A stretch of 64,000 nucleotides of DNA from Candidatus Solibacter sp. (GTDB taxonomy: Bacteria; Acidobacteriota; Terriglobia; Bryobacterales; Bryobacteraceae): NCBI GenBank assembly GCA_013822245.1, contig PNKE01000014.1, positions 1 to 64,000 on the forward strand. The letters are read 5' to 3'. Positions 35,519 to 43,230 of this stretch are shown piece after piece. The notes beneath the pieces are model-generated. The model was not told the origin of the DNA, made no database searches, and was given only the letters and a program-made list of their open reading frames with translations. Position 1 is the first letter of the stretch. Every line of letters begins with the position of its first letter. Position numbers and translations under genes: made by a program.

Positions 35519-35962
35519 CTAGATGGCCGCGGGCTTTGCGCTGTTCAGTGGAACGTCGGCCGGGTGTTTGTTGGGATCCGCCTCATACTTCGAAGGACAC
35601 TTGGCGGCGATGGAAGAGGCATGGAATGTGCCCTGCGCGGTCAACTGCCCGTCGGCCATCGCCTGCGCGTTGTCGCGGAAGGTGTCCGGCAGCGGATCCT
35701 TGCCTGTGTAAGTCACGTTCAGGAACAGATTGTGTTCCTTCTCGACGATCCGGAAGTGGACCAGCGTGCCTTCCCTGCGGATCGAGCCAGGCACCACGTC
35801 GCCGGTGACGCGGACGCGCTTGCCGACCTGGCTCGAATCGGTCTTCAACTCCGAAACCGTCCTGTAATACGTTTTCGATTCGTTGATCCCGCTGGCGGCC
35901 AGCCACACCAGCGTGCCGATGATGCCCACCATCACGATGCCGAACTTGACGTATGTCTTCAT
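35519..35962 (-). CDS. ccmE: CcmE heme chaperone, Cys-type (CxxxY)
   Basis: A 147-aa protein with one N-terminal TM helix (FGIVMVGIIGTLVWLAA) and the CcmE OB-fold (VGKRVRVTGDVVPGSI, VHFRIV, LPDTFRDNAQAMADGQL). The heme-binding site that is His-x3-Tyr in most CcmE proteins is here C122-P-S-K-Y126 (AAKCPSKYEA). This Cys type is known from archaea and some deltaproteobacteria. It is the first gene of the nine-gene ccm operon. Confidence 0.93.
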   Translation of the reverse strand: MKTYVKFGIVMVGIIGTLVWLAASGINESKTYYRTVSELKTDSSQVGKRVRVTGDVVPGSIRREGTLVHFRIVEKEHNLFLNVTYTGKDPLPDTFRDNAQAMADGQLTAQGTFHASSIAAKCPSKYEADPNKHPADVPLNSAKPAAI

Positions 35963-35969
35963 ATGAGTC

Positions 35970-36035
35970 CTATGCCTTCAGTATAGACCCAATCTGTACC
36001 AGCAGGGTCTCAATGACGCGCTCTTCCAGCTTCAT
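35970..36035 (-). CDS. Possible 21-codon leader ORF upstream of ccmE
   Basis: A tiny frame (MKLEERVIETLLVQIGSILKA) ends 7 bases before the ccmE ATG and has CAGGAA just before its own ATG. It may be a leader peptide or a translational coupler. Frames of this size arise by chance, and no relative is known to me. Confidence 0.22.
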   Translation of the reverse strand: MKLEERVIETLLVQIGSILKA

Positions 36036-36059
36036 TTCCTGACAGTCAGACCTACCAAC

Positions 36060-36086
36060 ACTCTAGCACCCGCGCGTCATGCTCAA
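36060..36086 (-). promoter_or_regulatory. Candidate promoter of the ccm operon
   Basis: Reading the minus strand, TTGAGC (36086-36081) is followed after 15 bases by TAGAGT (36065-36060), a sigma70-like pair with a shorter spacer than ideal. It would start transcription ~18 bases before the small ORF and ~90 before ccmE. The dapA-family gene next door has the same layout. Prediction by eye only. Confidence 0.3.
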
Positions 36087-36096
36087 ACCTATGAGA

Positions 36097-37014
36097 TCAG
36101 AGCAGTCCGGCATCGATTAGCGCCCGCCGGATCCGTTCGCGCGGCTCGCCCGCGATGGGCTCAAACGGCGCCGCCAGCCCGCCCGCGCAGATGCCGCGCA
36201 TCTCCATCGCGCACTTGAGCCCGCGGAAGTAGCCGGAGCGCTCCGGCAGCACGGAGTAGATCCTGTTGGAGATGATCTGCGAGCGCGCGATCAGTGGCGC
36301 GGCGTCTTCCGGCTTGTTCGCCACCGCGGCGGCGTAGATGCCGGTGAAAAGTTCCGGAGCCAGGTTGGCGCCGCCGGTCACCGCGCCATGGCCGCCCATC
36401 ATGACGGCATCCCAGAGCCTCTCTTCGGGACCCATCAGGACGGTCAGGTCAGCCCTGTCGCGGAAGGCGCCGACAAGGGACTGGTAAAAATCCATGTCGC
36501 CGGTGCTGTCCTTCACGCCCAGGCAGCCGGGCAGATCGGCGATCCGGCGCACGGCGTCGAACTCGAAATAGTCCCGGGTGCAGAACGGGATGTTGTAAAT
36601 CACGAACGGCAGGGGCAGCCGTTTTGCAAGGGAGAAGGCGTAGCCGGTGAGTTCGCCCTGCGTCATGGGATAGTAATGCGGCGCGGCGAACACCACCGCA
36701 TCGCATCCGGCATCCGCCGCCCTGGCGGCCATCCACGCCGCCTCGTCCACGCTTGAATCGGTGATCCCGGCCAGCACCGGGACGCGTCCTCTCGTGATTC
36801 GTGCGACGTGTCCGAGAAACTCGGCCCGCAACCCGCGCCCCAGGTGCGGAGCCTCGCCGGTGGTGCCCAGCGGGAACAATCCATGGACGCCGGCCTGGAG
36901 CAGCATATCGATCAACCGGTCGAGTCCGGGCAGATCGAGGGAACCATCGGGATTCAAAGGGGTTACCAGCGGCGGGATAATGCCGCGGAGGGGCCGGGGA
37001 AGTTCGCTTGACAT
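36097..37014 (-). CDS. DapA/NanA-family class I aldolase-lyase
   Basis: This 305-aa TIM-barrel protein has the family motifs FPLGTTGEAPHLG (phosphate/carboxylate loop), the Tyr in VIYNIPFCTRDYF and the Schiff-base Lys in LGVKDSTGDMDF. The family includes dihydrodipicolinate synthase, N-acetylneuraminate lyase and 2-keto-3-deoxy-sugar-acid aldolases. Position next to no lysine genes, and several acid-sugar dehydratases elsewhere in the window, make a keto-deoxy sugar-acid substrate as likely as lysine synthesis. Confidence 0.85.
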   Translation of the reverse strand: MSSELPRPLRGIIPPLVTPLNPDGSLDLPGLDRLIDMLLQAGVHGLFPLGTTGEAPHLGRGLRAEFLGHVARITRGRVPVLAGITDSSVDEAAWMAARAADAGCDAVVFAAPHYYPMTQGELTGYAFSLAKRLPLPFVIYNIPFCTRDYFEFDAVRRIADLPGCLGVKDSTGDMDFYQSLVGAFRDRADLTVLMGPEERLWDAVMMGGHGAVTGGANLAPELFTGIYAAAVANKPEDAAPLIARSQIISNRIYSVLPERSGYFRGLKCAMEMRGICAGGLAAPFEPIAGEPRERIRRALIDAGLL

Positions 37015-37029
37015 GGGAATGAAAAACTC

Positions 37030-37056
37030 ACTCTATCATGCCGGGCGATGCGGCAA
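37030..37056 (-). promoter_or_regulatory. Candidate promoter of the DapA-family gene
   Basis: Minus-strand TTGCCG (37056-37051), 15-base spacer and TAGAGT (37035-37030), about 16 bases before the ATG. Spacing and -10 box are the same as at the ccm promoter candidate. Confidence 0.28.
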
Positions 37057-37238
37057 GCACTACCCATCCTACTGATTTTCCGTGTATAGTGTGATGGAGA
37101 GGATCAAGGCTGAGGCTTCTCAACCAATCGATCCGGTCCAGCCGGAAGACAACGTCGCACCCAGCGGGTGTGCTGTGTCTGTGCGCCGGCAAACTCCCCG
37201 CGAACCTTCGAAGGAACACCAAAAGCTAGCTTCCCCGC

Positions 37239-37844
37239 ATGTATCCACCCAGATTTGTACGCCCCCGAGTCAGAGTCAGAGAAAACGTCAATGAGGCCAT
37301 CCGTGCGCGCGAAGTGCGTGCGGTGTTCCCCGACGGCAGCGTCGAGGTAATGCCCACCCAGGCCGCTGTCCGCAAGGCCCTGGACATGGGCCTGGATCTG
37401 ATTGTCGTTTCCCCGACGGCTGAACCGCCCGTCGCCAAGGCCATGGACTATGGCCAGTGGCAGTACGAGCAGAAGAAGAAGCAGCATGACGCGCGCAAGA
37501 AGCAGCACGTCATCCTGGTGAAGGAAGTCAAATTCCGGCCCAACACCGACGATCACGACTACGACTTCAAGTTGAAGCACGCCGTTCGATTCCTCGGCGA
37601 GGGTAACCGGGTGAAGGCCATCGTGCAGTTCCGCGGCCGCGAAATCGCCCACGCCGATCTCGGCAAGAAGCTGCTGTTGCGGCTGGCCGAGGATCTGGCC
37701 GAGCATGGCACTGTGGAAGGTACGCCGCGGCTGGAAGGCCGCAGCGCCCACGTCATCATCAGCCCGGCGAAGAAGGAAGTGAAGGAGAAAAAGAAGGAGA
37801 AGCCTCCTTCAGCCGCTCCTGCTCCCGCGCCGCCGGCTCAATAG
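37239..37844 (+). CDS. infC: Translation initiation factor IF-3
   Basis: A 201-aa IF-3 with the usual N domain (RVRENVNEAIRAREVR, AKAMDYGQWQYEQKKKQHDARK) and C domain (KEVKFRPNTDDHDYDFKLKHAVRFLGEGNRVKAIVQFRGREIAH). It blocks premature 50S joining and checks initiator tRNA. It starts with ATG, not the rare AUU of E. coli. An in-frame TAG nine bases upstream rules out a longer form, and no well-spaced ribosome site is visible (nearest GGAA is ~24 bases away). The last ~25 residues are a Lys/Pro/Ala tail (KEVKEKKKEKPPSAAPAPAP) that extends beyond the usual end. The ribosomal genes rpmI and rplT, which normally follow, are absent. Confidence 0.96.
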   Translation: MYPPRFVRPRVRVRENVNEAIRAREVRAVFPDGSVEVMPTQAAVRKALDMGLDLIVVSPTAEPPVAKAMDYGQWQYEQKKKQHDARKKQHVILVKEVKFRPNTDDHDYDFKLKHAVRFLGEGNRVKAIVQFRGREIAHADLGKKLLLRLAEDLAEHGTVEGTPRLEGRSAHVIISPAKKEVKEKKKEKPPSAAPAPAPPAQ

Positions 37845-38368
37845 AACAGGTACTTGCGCCACTGCTCCTCGGCGCGGCCAACCAGCCGCATCAGATGACG
37901 CGACGTGTGCAGGCTGAACGGCTTGGGGTATCTGAGCAGCTTCATGCCCGCCTCGTCCGGCGTCCGGTTGCCTTTTCTGTTATTGCAGGTGTGGCAGGAG
38001 GCAACCAGGTTCTCCCAGCTCGTCTCGCCTGCCCGTGACCGCGGAATCACATGGTCCAGCGTCAGGTCGCCGCCCGGAAACGCCTTGTGGCAGTACTGGC
38101 AGGTGTAGCGGTCGCGGATCAGGATGTTCTTGCGCGACAGCGCGCGGCTCTGGTGCGGAATGCGGCGGTACTCGAGCAGGCGGATGACGCTGGGCAGCGC
38201 GAACGCGCGCATCTGGGCATGAAGAAAAACCTCGGCGTGAGCCTCGGCCGAAGCCACCCCCTTGAATATCAGCACCAGCGCCCTGCGCGCGGCGCAGATG
38301 TTGATCGGTTCGTAGCTGGCGTTCAGCACCAGCACCGGACGGTGTAAAGGTTCGGCCTTCGTCATCAT
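37838..38368 (-). CDS. HNH endonuclease
   Basis: This protein of ~176 aa has an HNH nuclease core DRYTCQYCHKAF ... LTLDHVIPRSRAGETSWENLVASCHTCNNRKGNRT, with two CxxC zinc pairs and the catalytic His of the DHV motif. The N-terminal half (RPVLVLNASYEPINICAARRAL) is typical of a widespread chromosomal HNH family, not of homing endonucleases. Its ATG overlaps the end of the ComF-like gene, and GAGGAG immediately precedes it; ATG 38365 is an alternative. It converges on infC with a 7-base overlap. Confidence 0.87.
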   Translation of the reverse strand: MMTKAEPLHRPVLVLNASYEPINICAARRALVLIFKGVASAEAHAEVFLHAQMRAFALPSVIRLLEYRRIPHQSRALSRKNILIRDRYTCQYCHKAFPGGDLTLDHVIPRSRAGETSWENLVASCHTCNNRKGNRTPDEAGMKLLRYPKPFSLHTSRHLMRLVGRAEEQWRKYLFY

Positions 38369-39006
38369 CTCCTCGATCCTTCCCCGGTCGCCCGGTGCGG
38401 TTCGAACTGCCCTTCCCGGGCCCATAGACTCCTGCGATCCACCCTGGCCACAGTCAGTACCGCGACCCTTGCGGCGCCGTGGCGCTTCAACTCCCGCGCC
38501 GCCTCGTTCACCGTTGCCCCGGTGGTCAAAACATCGTCAAGCAACAGCAACCGCTTGCCGCGGATCGACTCCGCCCGTATTGCGCCGAAACTGCCGCTCA
38601 CGTTCCGCCGCCGCTTGGCCCCGGCGAGGTTGGACTGCTTCTCGGTCCGCCGCACCCTGGCCAGCGGCTTCATCACCGGCACGCCCGTGTGCCTGGAAAG
38701 CTCCCTGGCGAGCAACTCGCACTGATTGAACCCGCGGACCATCCGCCGCGTCCAGTGAATCGGCACCGGCACGATCGCGTCAATACGCTCGCTACGGGGA
38801 AACGCCTCGGCCAGGTAACCGCCCAGCGCCGTGCCCAGCGAGCGCATGCCGTGAAACTTGAAACAATGGATCAGGTCCTTCAGCACGCCCTCGTACCCGC
38901 CCCACGCGTAGGCGGCATCAAAGGCGGCCGCGCCGGCGGCGCACAGCCGGCACTGCCCGTCTTCGTCCAGCGCGCGCTCGCGCAGGAACGGCGTCCGGCA
39001 CTTCAC
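38365..39006 (-). CDS. ComF-family phosphoribosyltransferase-like protein (N-terminus longer than called)
   Basis: This is the ComFC-type protein used for DNA uptake or amidophosphoribosyltransferase-like roles. The PRPP-binding loop is RLLLLDDVLTTGATVNEAAREL, with CFKFHGM, VPVPIHWTRRMVRGFNQ and RRTEKQSNLAGAKRRRNV upstream. The only usable start is GTG 39006, but the frame continues upstream to a stop at 39205-39207 and encodes further zinc-finger cysteines (CRIC, CQKC, FCVKC). See the findings: the real N-terminus probably lies between 39120 and 39155. Confidence 0.85.
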   Translation of the reverse strand: MKCRTPFLRERALDEDGQCRLCAAGAAAFDAAYAWGGYEGVLKDLIHCFKFHGMRSLGTALGGYLAEAFPRSERIDAIVPVPIHWTRRMVRGFNQCELLARELSRHTGVPVMKPLARVRRTEKQSNLAGAKRRRNVSGSFGAIRAESIRGKRLLLLDDVLTTGATVNEAARELKRHGAARVAVLTVARVDRRSLWAREGQFEPHRATGEGSRR

Positions 39007-39292
39007 GCAGAATATCTCCGGATTCAGCGGCTTGGGCGATTCCAGGCACTTCTGGCAGACCGGCGCCCGGCTGTATCCTATTAACGGGTGTTCGCAGATT
39101 CGGCAGATGTCTGGGAAAATGGAGGCGAACAGGCGGGATGGAACCTGGATGATCCAGGAAGCGGGAGCCCAGCGGTGTTGTATGAGGCGTCTACTCGAGA
39201 AGACTCACCTCCAAGCCACAGTATACATCGGACCGGCCAAAACAGGACCGCCTGTTCTTGTGTTGAACTGAAACGGAGAGAAACCCGCCCCC

Positions 39293-41080
39293 ATGCCCCC
39301 GCTGCTCAGTTGCTTCGATCTGACGAAACAGTTTGGCGTCAAGCCGCTGTTCACTTCCATCTCGCTCGCCGTCAACGAGGGCGAACGCCATGGACTGATC
39401 GGTCCCAACGGCGCGGGCAAGTCCACGCTGCTCAAAATCCTGGCCGGCCTCGAGCACGGCGATGCCGGCGAAGTCGCCCTGCGCAAGGGCGCGCGGCTGT
39501 TCTATGTCGAGCAGGATCCCGAATTCGATCCTTCTCTGACGGTGCAGGAGGTGGCATCGTCGATGGCGCATGAGGAGGCCGTGATCCCGGCGCTGCTCGG
39601 CCAGGCCGGTTTCGACGATCCGCAGGTGGTTTCCGGCACGCTCTCCGGAGGCTGGCGCAAACGCCTCGCCCTGGTTCGCGCGCTCGCCGCCCGCCCTGAT
39701 CTTCTGCTGCTCGACGAACCCACCAACCACCTCGACCTCCAGGGTATCCAGTGGCTTGAACGCACGATCGCCTCGGTTCCGTTCGCTTCCATCACCATCA
39801 GCCACGACCGCTACTTCCTCGAAAACGTCGCCACCCGGATGATGGAACTCAGCCGCGTCTACCCGGAAGGCCTCTTCAAGGTGGACGGTAACTACAGCGA
39901 CTTCCTCGAAAAGCGCGAAGCCTGGCAGGAGGCGCGGACCAGGATGATGGAAGGACTCGCGGCACGCGTCCGCCGCGAAGTGGTTTGGCTGCGCCGCGGC
40001 GCCAAGGCCCGCACCCGCAAGTCCAAAGCCCGTCTGGATTCCGCCGCCGCCATGATCCGCCAACTCGACGAGATGGAGCAGCGCGCCGCCGTCTCCACCG
40101 CGGCGATCGACTTCTCCGCCAGCGACCGCAAGACCAAGCGTCTCGTCGAACTCGAAAACGCCGCCTGCGAACTGGGCGGACGCCAACTGTTCTCCGGCGT
40201 CAATCTCGTGCTCGCGCCCGGCCGCCGGCTCGGCCTGGCCGGCTCGAATGGCAGCGGCAAGACGACGTTTCTCCAGTTGCTGCGCGGATCCATCGAACTC
40301 TCGGAAGGCTCCATCAAACGCGCCGACCACCTCAAGATCGTCTACTTCGACCAGAACCGCGAGAGCTTCGACCCGTCGACTACACTTCAGCGCGCCCTCG
40401 CACCCGAAGGCGATTCGGTCCTTTATCAGGGCCGGCCGATTCATGTCAACGCCTGGGCCCGCCGCTTCCTGTTCGGCGAAGAGCAGCTCGTCCAGCCCGT
40501 CGGATCGCTCTCCGGCGGCGAGCGCGCCCGCATCCATATCGCCCGGCTCATGCTCGAAGAGGCCGACCTGCTGCTGCTCGACGAACCCACCAACGATCTC
40601 GACCTGGCAACTTTGGAGGTGCTCGAAGAGCGCCTGCTGGAGTTCCCCGGCGCGCTCGTCCTGGTCACCCACGACCGCTACCTGCTTGAAAAGGTGACCT
40701 CGGCCGTCCTCGGACTCGACGGCTTCGGCGGCGCCGGCCTGTTCGCCGACCTCAACCAGTGGGAGGACTGGCTCGACCAGCGCCGCGCCGCGCGCGAGCA
40801 ACTCACAAACGCCGCCGCGAAACCGCGGGCTGATGCGGCCCCGCCGTCCGCGCGGAAGAATCGCCTCTCCTACATCGAGCAGCGCGAGTTCGACGCCATG
40901 GAGGGCCGCATCATGGAAGCCGAGCTCAAGGTCTCGGAATTCGAAGCCGCCCTGCACACCTCCGGAGCCGCCGCCGACGCTTCGCGCCTTGAAACCGCTT
41001 ATCGCGGCCTTCAGCAGGCGCAGTCCGAGGTCGAACTGCTTTACGCCCGCTGGGCCGAACTCGAAGCCAAGCTTCAGTAA
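39293..41080 (+). CDS. uup: Uup-like ABC-F ATPase
   Basis: A 595-aa soluble protein with two ABC domains and no TM segments. The first has GPNGAGKSTLLKILAG, LSGGWRKRLALVRAL and LLLLDEPTNHLDL; the second has GSNGSGKTTFLQLLRG, LSGGERARIHIARL and LLLLDEPTNDLDL. The linker between them is ABC-F-like, and the C-terminus is a coiled coil (RLSYIEQREFDAMEGRIMEAELKVSEFEAAL) characteristic of Uup. These proteins act at the ribosome or in DNA-repair-linked processes. It starts with ATG and is divergent from the ComF-like gene. Confidence 0.9.
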   Translation: MPPLLSCFDLTKQFGVKPLFTSISLAVNEGERHGLIGPNGAGKSTLLKILAGLEHGDAGEVALRKGARLFYVEQDPEFDPSLTVQEVASSMAHEEAVIPALLGQAGFDDPQVVSGTLSGGWRKRLALVRALAARPDLLLLDEPTNHLDLQGIQWLERTIASVPFASITISHDRYFLENVATRMMELSRVYPEGLFKVDGNYSDFLEKREAWQEARTRMMEGLAARVRREVVWLRRGAKARTRKSKARLDSAAAMIRQLDEMEQRAAVSTAAIDFSASDRKTKRLVELENAACELGGRQLFSGVNLVLAPGRRLGLAGSNGSGKTTFLQLLRGSIELSEGSIKRADHLKIVYFDQNRESFDPSTTLQRALAPEGDSVLYQGRPIHVNAWARRFLFGEEQLVQPVGSLSGGERARIHIARLMLEEADLLLLDEPTNDLDLATLEVLEERLLEFPGALVLVTHDRYLLEKVTSAVLGLDGFGGAGLFADLNQWEDWLDQRRAAREQLTNAAAKPRADAAPPSARKNRLSYIEQREFDAMEGRIMEAELKVSEFEAALHTSGAAADASRLETAYRGLQQAQSEVELLYARWAELEAKLQ

Positions 41081-41081
41081 T

Positions 41082-41714
41082 TTACTGGAACTGCTCGCGG
41101 AACCGCTCAAACTCCGCCCTGAGTCCGCGAAGCTCCGATTCCAGATTCTCAACGCGTTCGGCCAGCCCCGCACCCGCCGCCGGAGCGGACGCAACCGGCT
41201 CCGGGTCGGCGTTCCATTCCGGCTCGCCCCCAAGCAACCGCGCCCAGCGCGGCTCCTTCATTCCCGGCTGGCGCGGCATCAGTTTCACCAGCGCGCCGCC
41301 TTCGCGCGTCTCCATCCGGTGCAGCGTGTATTCCAACGCCGAGCTGTCTTCAAACGTATGCAGCCGCGCCGAACGCTCCCGCAGCTCGGCCATCGTCTGC
41401 GGCCCCCTGAGCATCAGCACGGCCAGCACCGCCAGTTCACCGCGCGTGAAGTTGAAATGCTCGCCCAGCCGGTGACGGTACTTCTCCACCCGGCTGCCCG
41501 ATTCATGCACGAACACCACCAGTCCCTTCGTCCTCAACCCGTCCAGCGCCTCCATGGCCGTCTGCTCGTCGTAGGCCACCACAGGTTCGCGGTTGGTCTT
41601 CTGATTGCACGCGTTCACCAGCGCGTTCACCGACATCGGATAGTAGTCCGGCGTCGACATGTCCTTCTCGATCAGGGCGCCAAGCACCCGGATTTCCACG
41701 GCATTGAGTTCCAT
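41082..41714 (-). CDS. YceH-family (DUF480) protein
   Basis: A ~210-aa protein with two winged-helix-like domains: VEIRVLGALIEKDMSTPDYYPMSVNALVNACNQKTNREPV and, after a linker, FNFTRGELAVLAVLMLRGPQTMAELRERS. The C-terminus adds a coiled segment. Function is unknown; in E. coli it is conserved and soluble. The start at 41714 opens the family (MELNAVEIRVLGAL); the longer frame adds Arg/Gly-rich residues. The stop lies 1 base after that of the convergent ABC-F gene. Confidence 0.87.
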   Translation of the reverse strand: MELNAVEIRVLGALIEKDMSTPDYYPMSVNALVNACNQKTNREPVVAYDEQTAMEALDGLRTKGLVVFVHESGSRVEKYRHRLGEHFNFTRGELAVLAVLMLRGPQTMAELRERSARLHTFEDSSALEYTLHRMETREGGALVKLMPRQPGMKEPRWARLLGGEPEWNADPEPVASAPAAGAGLAERVENLESELRGLRAEFERFREQFQ

Positions 41715-41792
41715 CGCTCTCCCAGCATCCCACCGCCCGCCGGGGCGGCGCAAAACATGACCTCAAATTGTGTTGTCATGGAGTTATACGAA

Positions 41793-42437
41793 ATGCGATT
41801 CCGCTCCCTCGCGATCCTTGCGCTCGCGTCTTCCTCCGTAGTCATGGCGGAGGACGATTTCGGCGTGCTGCATATCACCAACGCCAACCTCGAATTGAGT
41901 GGCAGATCGACGCTCCAGATCCATACGCGCGTCAGGACCTACGAAAACTCGACCAGATTCTTCCAGTTCCGCGCCGGACCGATTCTGATCCACCGGTTCA
42001 CGCCTCGGGTCGTCGGACTGGCCGGCTATTATTACATCAACCAGGATGGATCCTCGCCCCAGAACAGACAGGCCCATCGTTACTGGGCCGGCCCGCAGTT
42101 TCGCATCCTTGATTACGGCAGGTGGGCCATCGACACGCGCCACCTCGCCGAGCGCTTCGCCGTCGTGGACGGCAAGGATCAAGCCCGCTACCGCAACCGC
42201 GCCATGCTCATCTACAAGAGCGGAACCCTGCAGCCGTTCGCCAGCTTCGAAGCCCTGGTGCAAAACGGAGTCTGGTACGAGCGTCACGCCGCCGGTCTGC
42301 AGATCAACAGCCGCGGCGCCTTGAGCTACGCCATCAGCTACGAATACCGCGCCTCTCCCATAGGGCCCGGCATCCACCTGATCGCCACCACCATCCAGTT
42401 CCGTGCGTGGCGCCAGGGCCCGCCCCACATCGACTGA
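41793..42437 (+). CDS. DUF2490-like outer-membrane protein
   Basis: This protein of ~214 aa has a signal peptide (FRSLAILALASSSVVMA) and alternating hydrophobic strands such as LQIHTRVRTYENSTRFFQFRAGPILI and YNAGYYYI-type segments ending in aromatic residues, as in small outer-membrane barrels. Similar segments (WAGPQFRILDYGRWAIDTRHLAERF) fit the DUF2490 family. A GGAG nine bases upstream favours ATG 41793 over 41778. Confidence 0.72.
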   Translation: MRFRSLAILALASSSVVMAEDDFGVLHITNANLELSGRSTLQIHTRVRTYENSTRFFQFRAGPILIHRFTPRVVGLAGYYYINQDGSSPQNRQAHRYWAGPQFRILDYGRWAIDTRHLAERFAVVDGKDQARYRNRAMLIYKSGTLQPFASFEALVQNGVWYERHAAGLQINSRGALSYAISYEYRASPIGPGIHLIATTIQFRAWRQGPPHID

Positions 42438-42489
42438 TCCGGGAAACCACGGTTTGCGGCTGGCGAGACCGATTTGCCAGACTAGGGTG

Positions 42490-43230
42490 GTGACCCGATC
42501 CGGCACGATCCGAGCCTCGCTGTTGTTCTGCCTGGCAGCGGCCGCACCCTGCGGGGCGCAGACCGCGCCAGAATCGTTCAGCTATGGCGCCGAGTGGCGG
42601 TTTCTGAGGTCGGGCCAGGTCACGCTGGAGTTCAGTCCGGGCCGGACGCAATTGAACCTGAAAACGGTGGGCCTGGTGTCGACGCTGATTTCGGTGGAGG
42701 ACCGCTACACGGCCGAGTACGGCGAGGGTTACTGCGCCAAGTCGCTTTTGCTGGATGCGCGGGAGGGCCGCAAGCACCGCGAGACGCGGGTGGCCTATGA
42801 CGGCGGCCACCGGCGGGCGTCGATGACCGAGCGCGACCTGAAAAACGGCAAAGTCCTGGCGCAGAAGGACATGGAGATCCCGGTGTGCGTGCATGAGGTG
42901 ACCGGGGCGCTGATGCGGTTGCGGAGCATCAAGCCCGAGCCGGGCGCGACGCTGGAGTGGCCGGTATCGGACGGCAAGAAGCTGATCTCTGCGCGTGTCG
43001 ACGCGCTGGCGCGGGAGAAGGTGAAGACGCCGGCCGGTCAGTTTGAGACCGTCAAATACGAAGCTTTCCTGTTCAACGGGCAACTCTACCGCCGCAAGGG
43101 ACGTCTGTTTGTCTGGCTGACCGACGACGGCCGCCGGCTGCCGGTGCAGGTGCGGATCCAGTTGCCGTTCTATATCGGCACGGTCACCTTGCAGCTTGAG
43201 AAGTTCCAGGAAGCCAACAAAGAACAATGA
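42490..43230 (+). CDS. DUF3108 exported protein
   Basis: This protein of ~246 aa has a signal peptide (SLLFCLAAAAPCGA) and the DUF3108 fold (FSYGAEWRFLRSGQVTLEF, TAEYGEGYCAKSLLLDAREGRKHRET, VFVWLTDDGRRLPVQVRIQLPFYIGTVTLQLE). Its role is unknown; the family is periplasmic and often sits next to envelope genes. Start is GTG 42490 or 42487. It overlaps the SGNH hydrolase start by four bases (ATGA). Confidence 0.82.
   Translation: MTRSGTIRASLLFCLAAAAPCGAQTAPESFSYGAEWRFLRSGQVTLEFSPGRTQLNLKTVGLVSTLISVEDRYTAEYGEGYCAKSLLLDAREGRKHRETRVAYDGGHRRASMTERDLKNGKVLAQKDMEIPVCVHEVTGALMRLRSIKPEPGATLEWPVSDGKKLISARVDALAREKVKTPAGQFETVKYEAFLFNGQLYRRKGRLFVWLTDDGRRLPVQVRIQLPFYIGTVTLQLEKFQEANKEQ

Noticed and set aside
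39191-41233. 680-codon minus-strand frame
   Set aside because: It mirrors the Uup-like ABC-F gene, which has complete ABC motifs on the plus strand.
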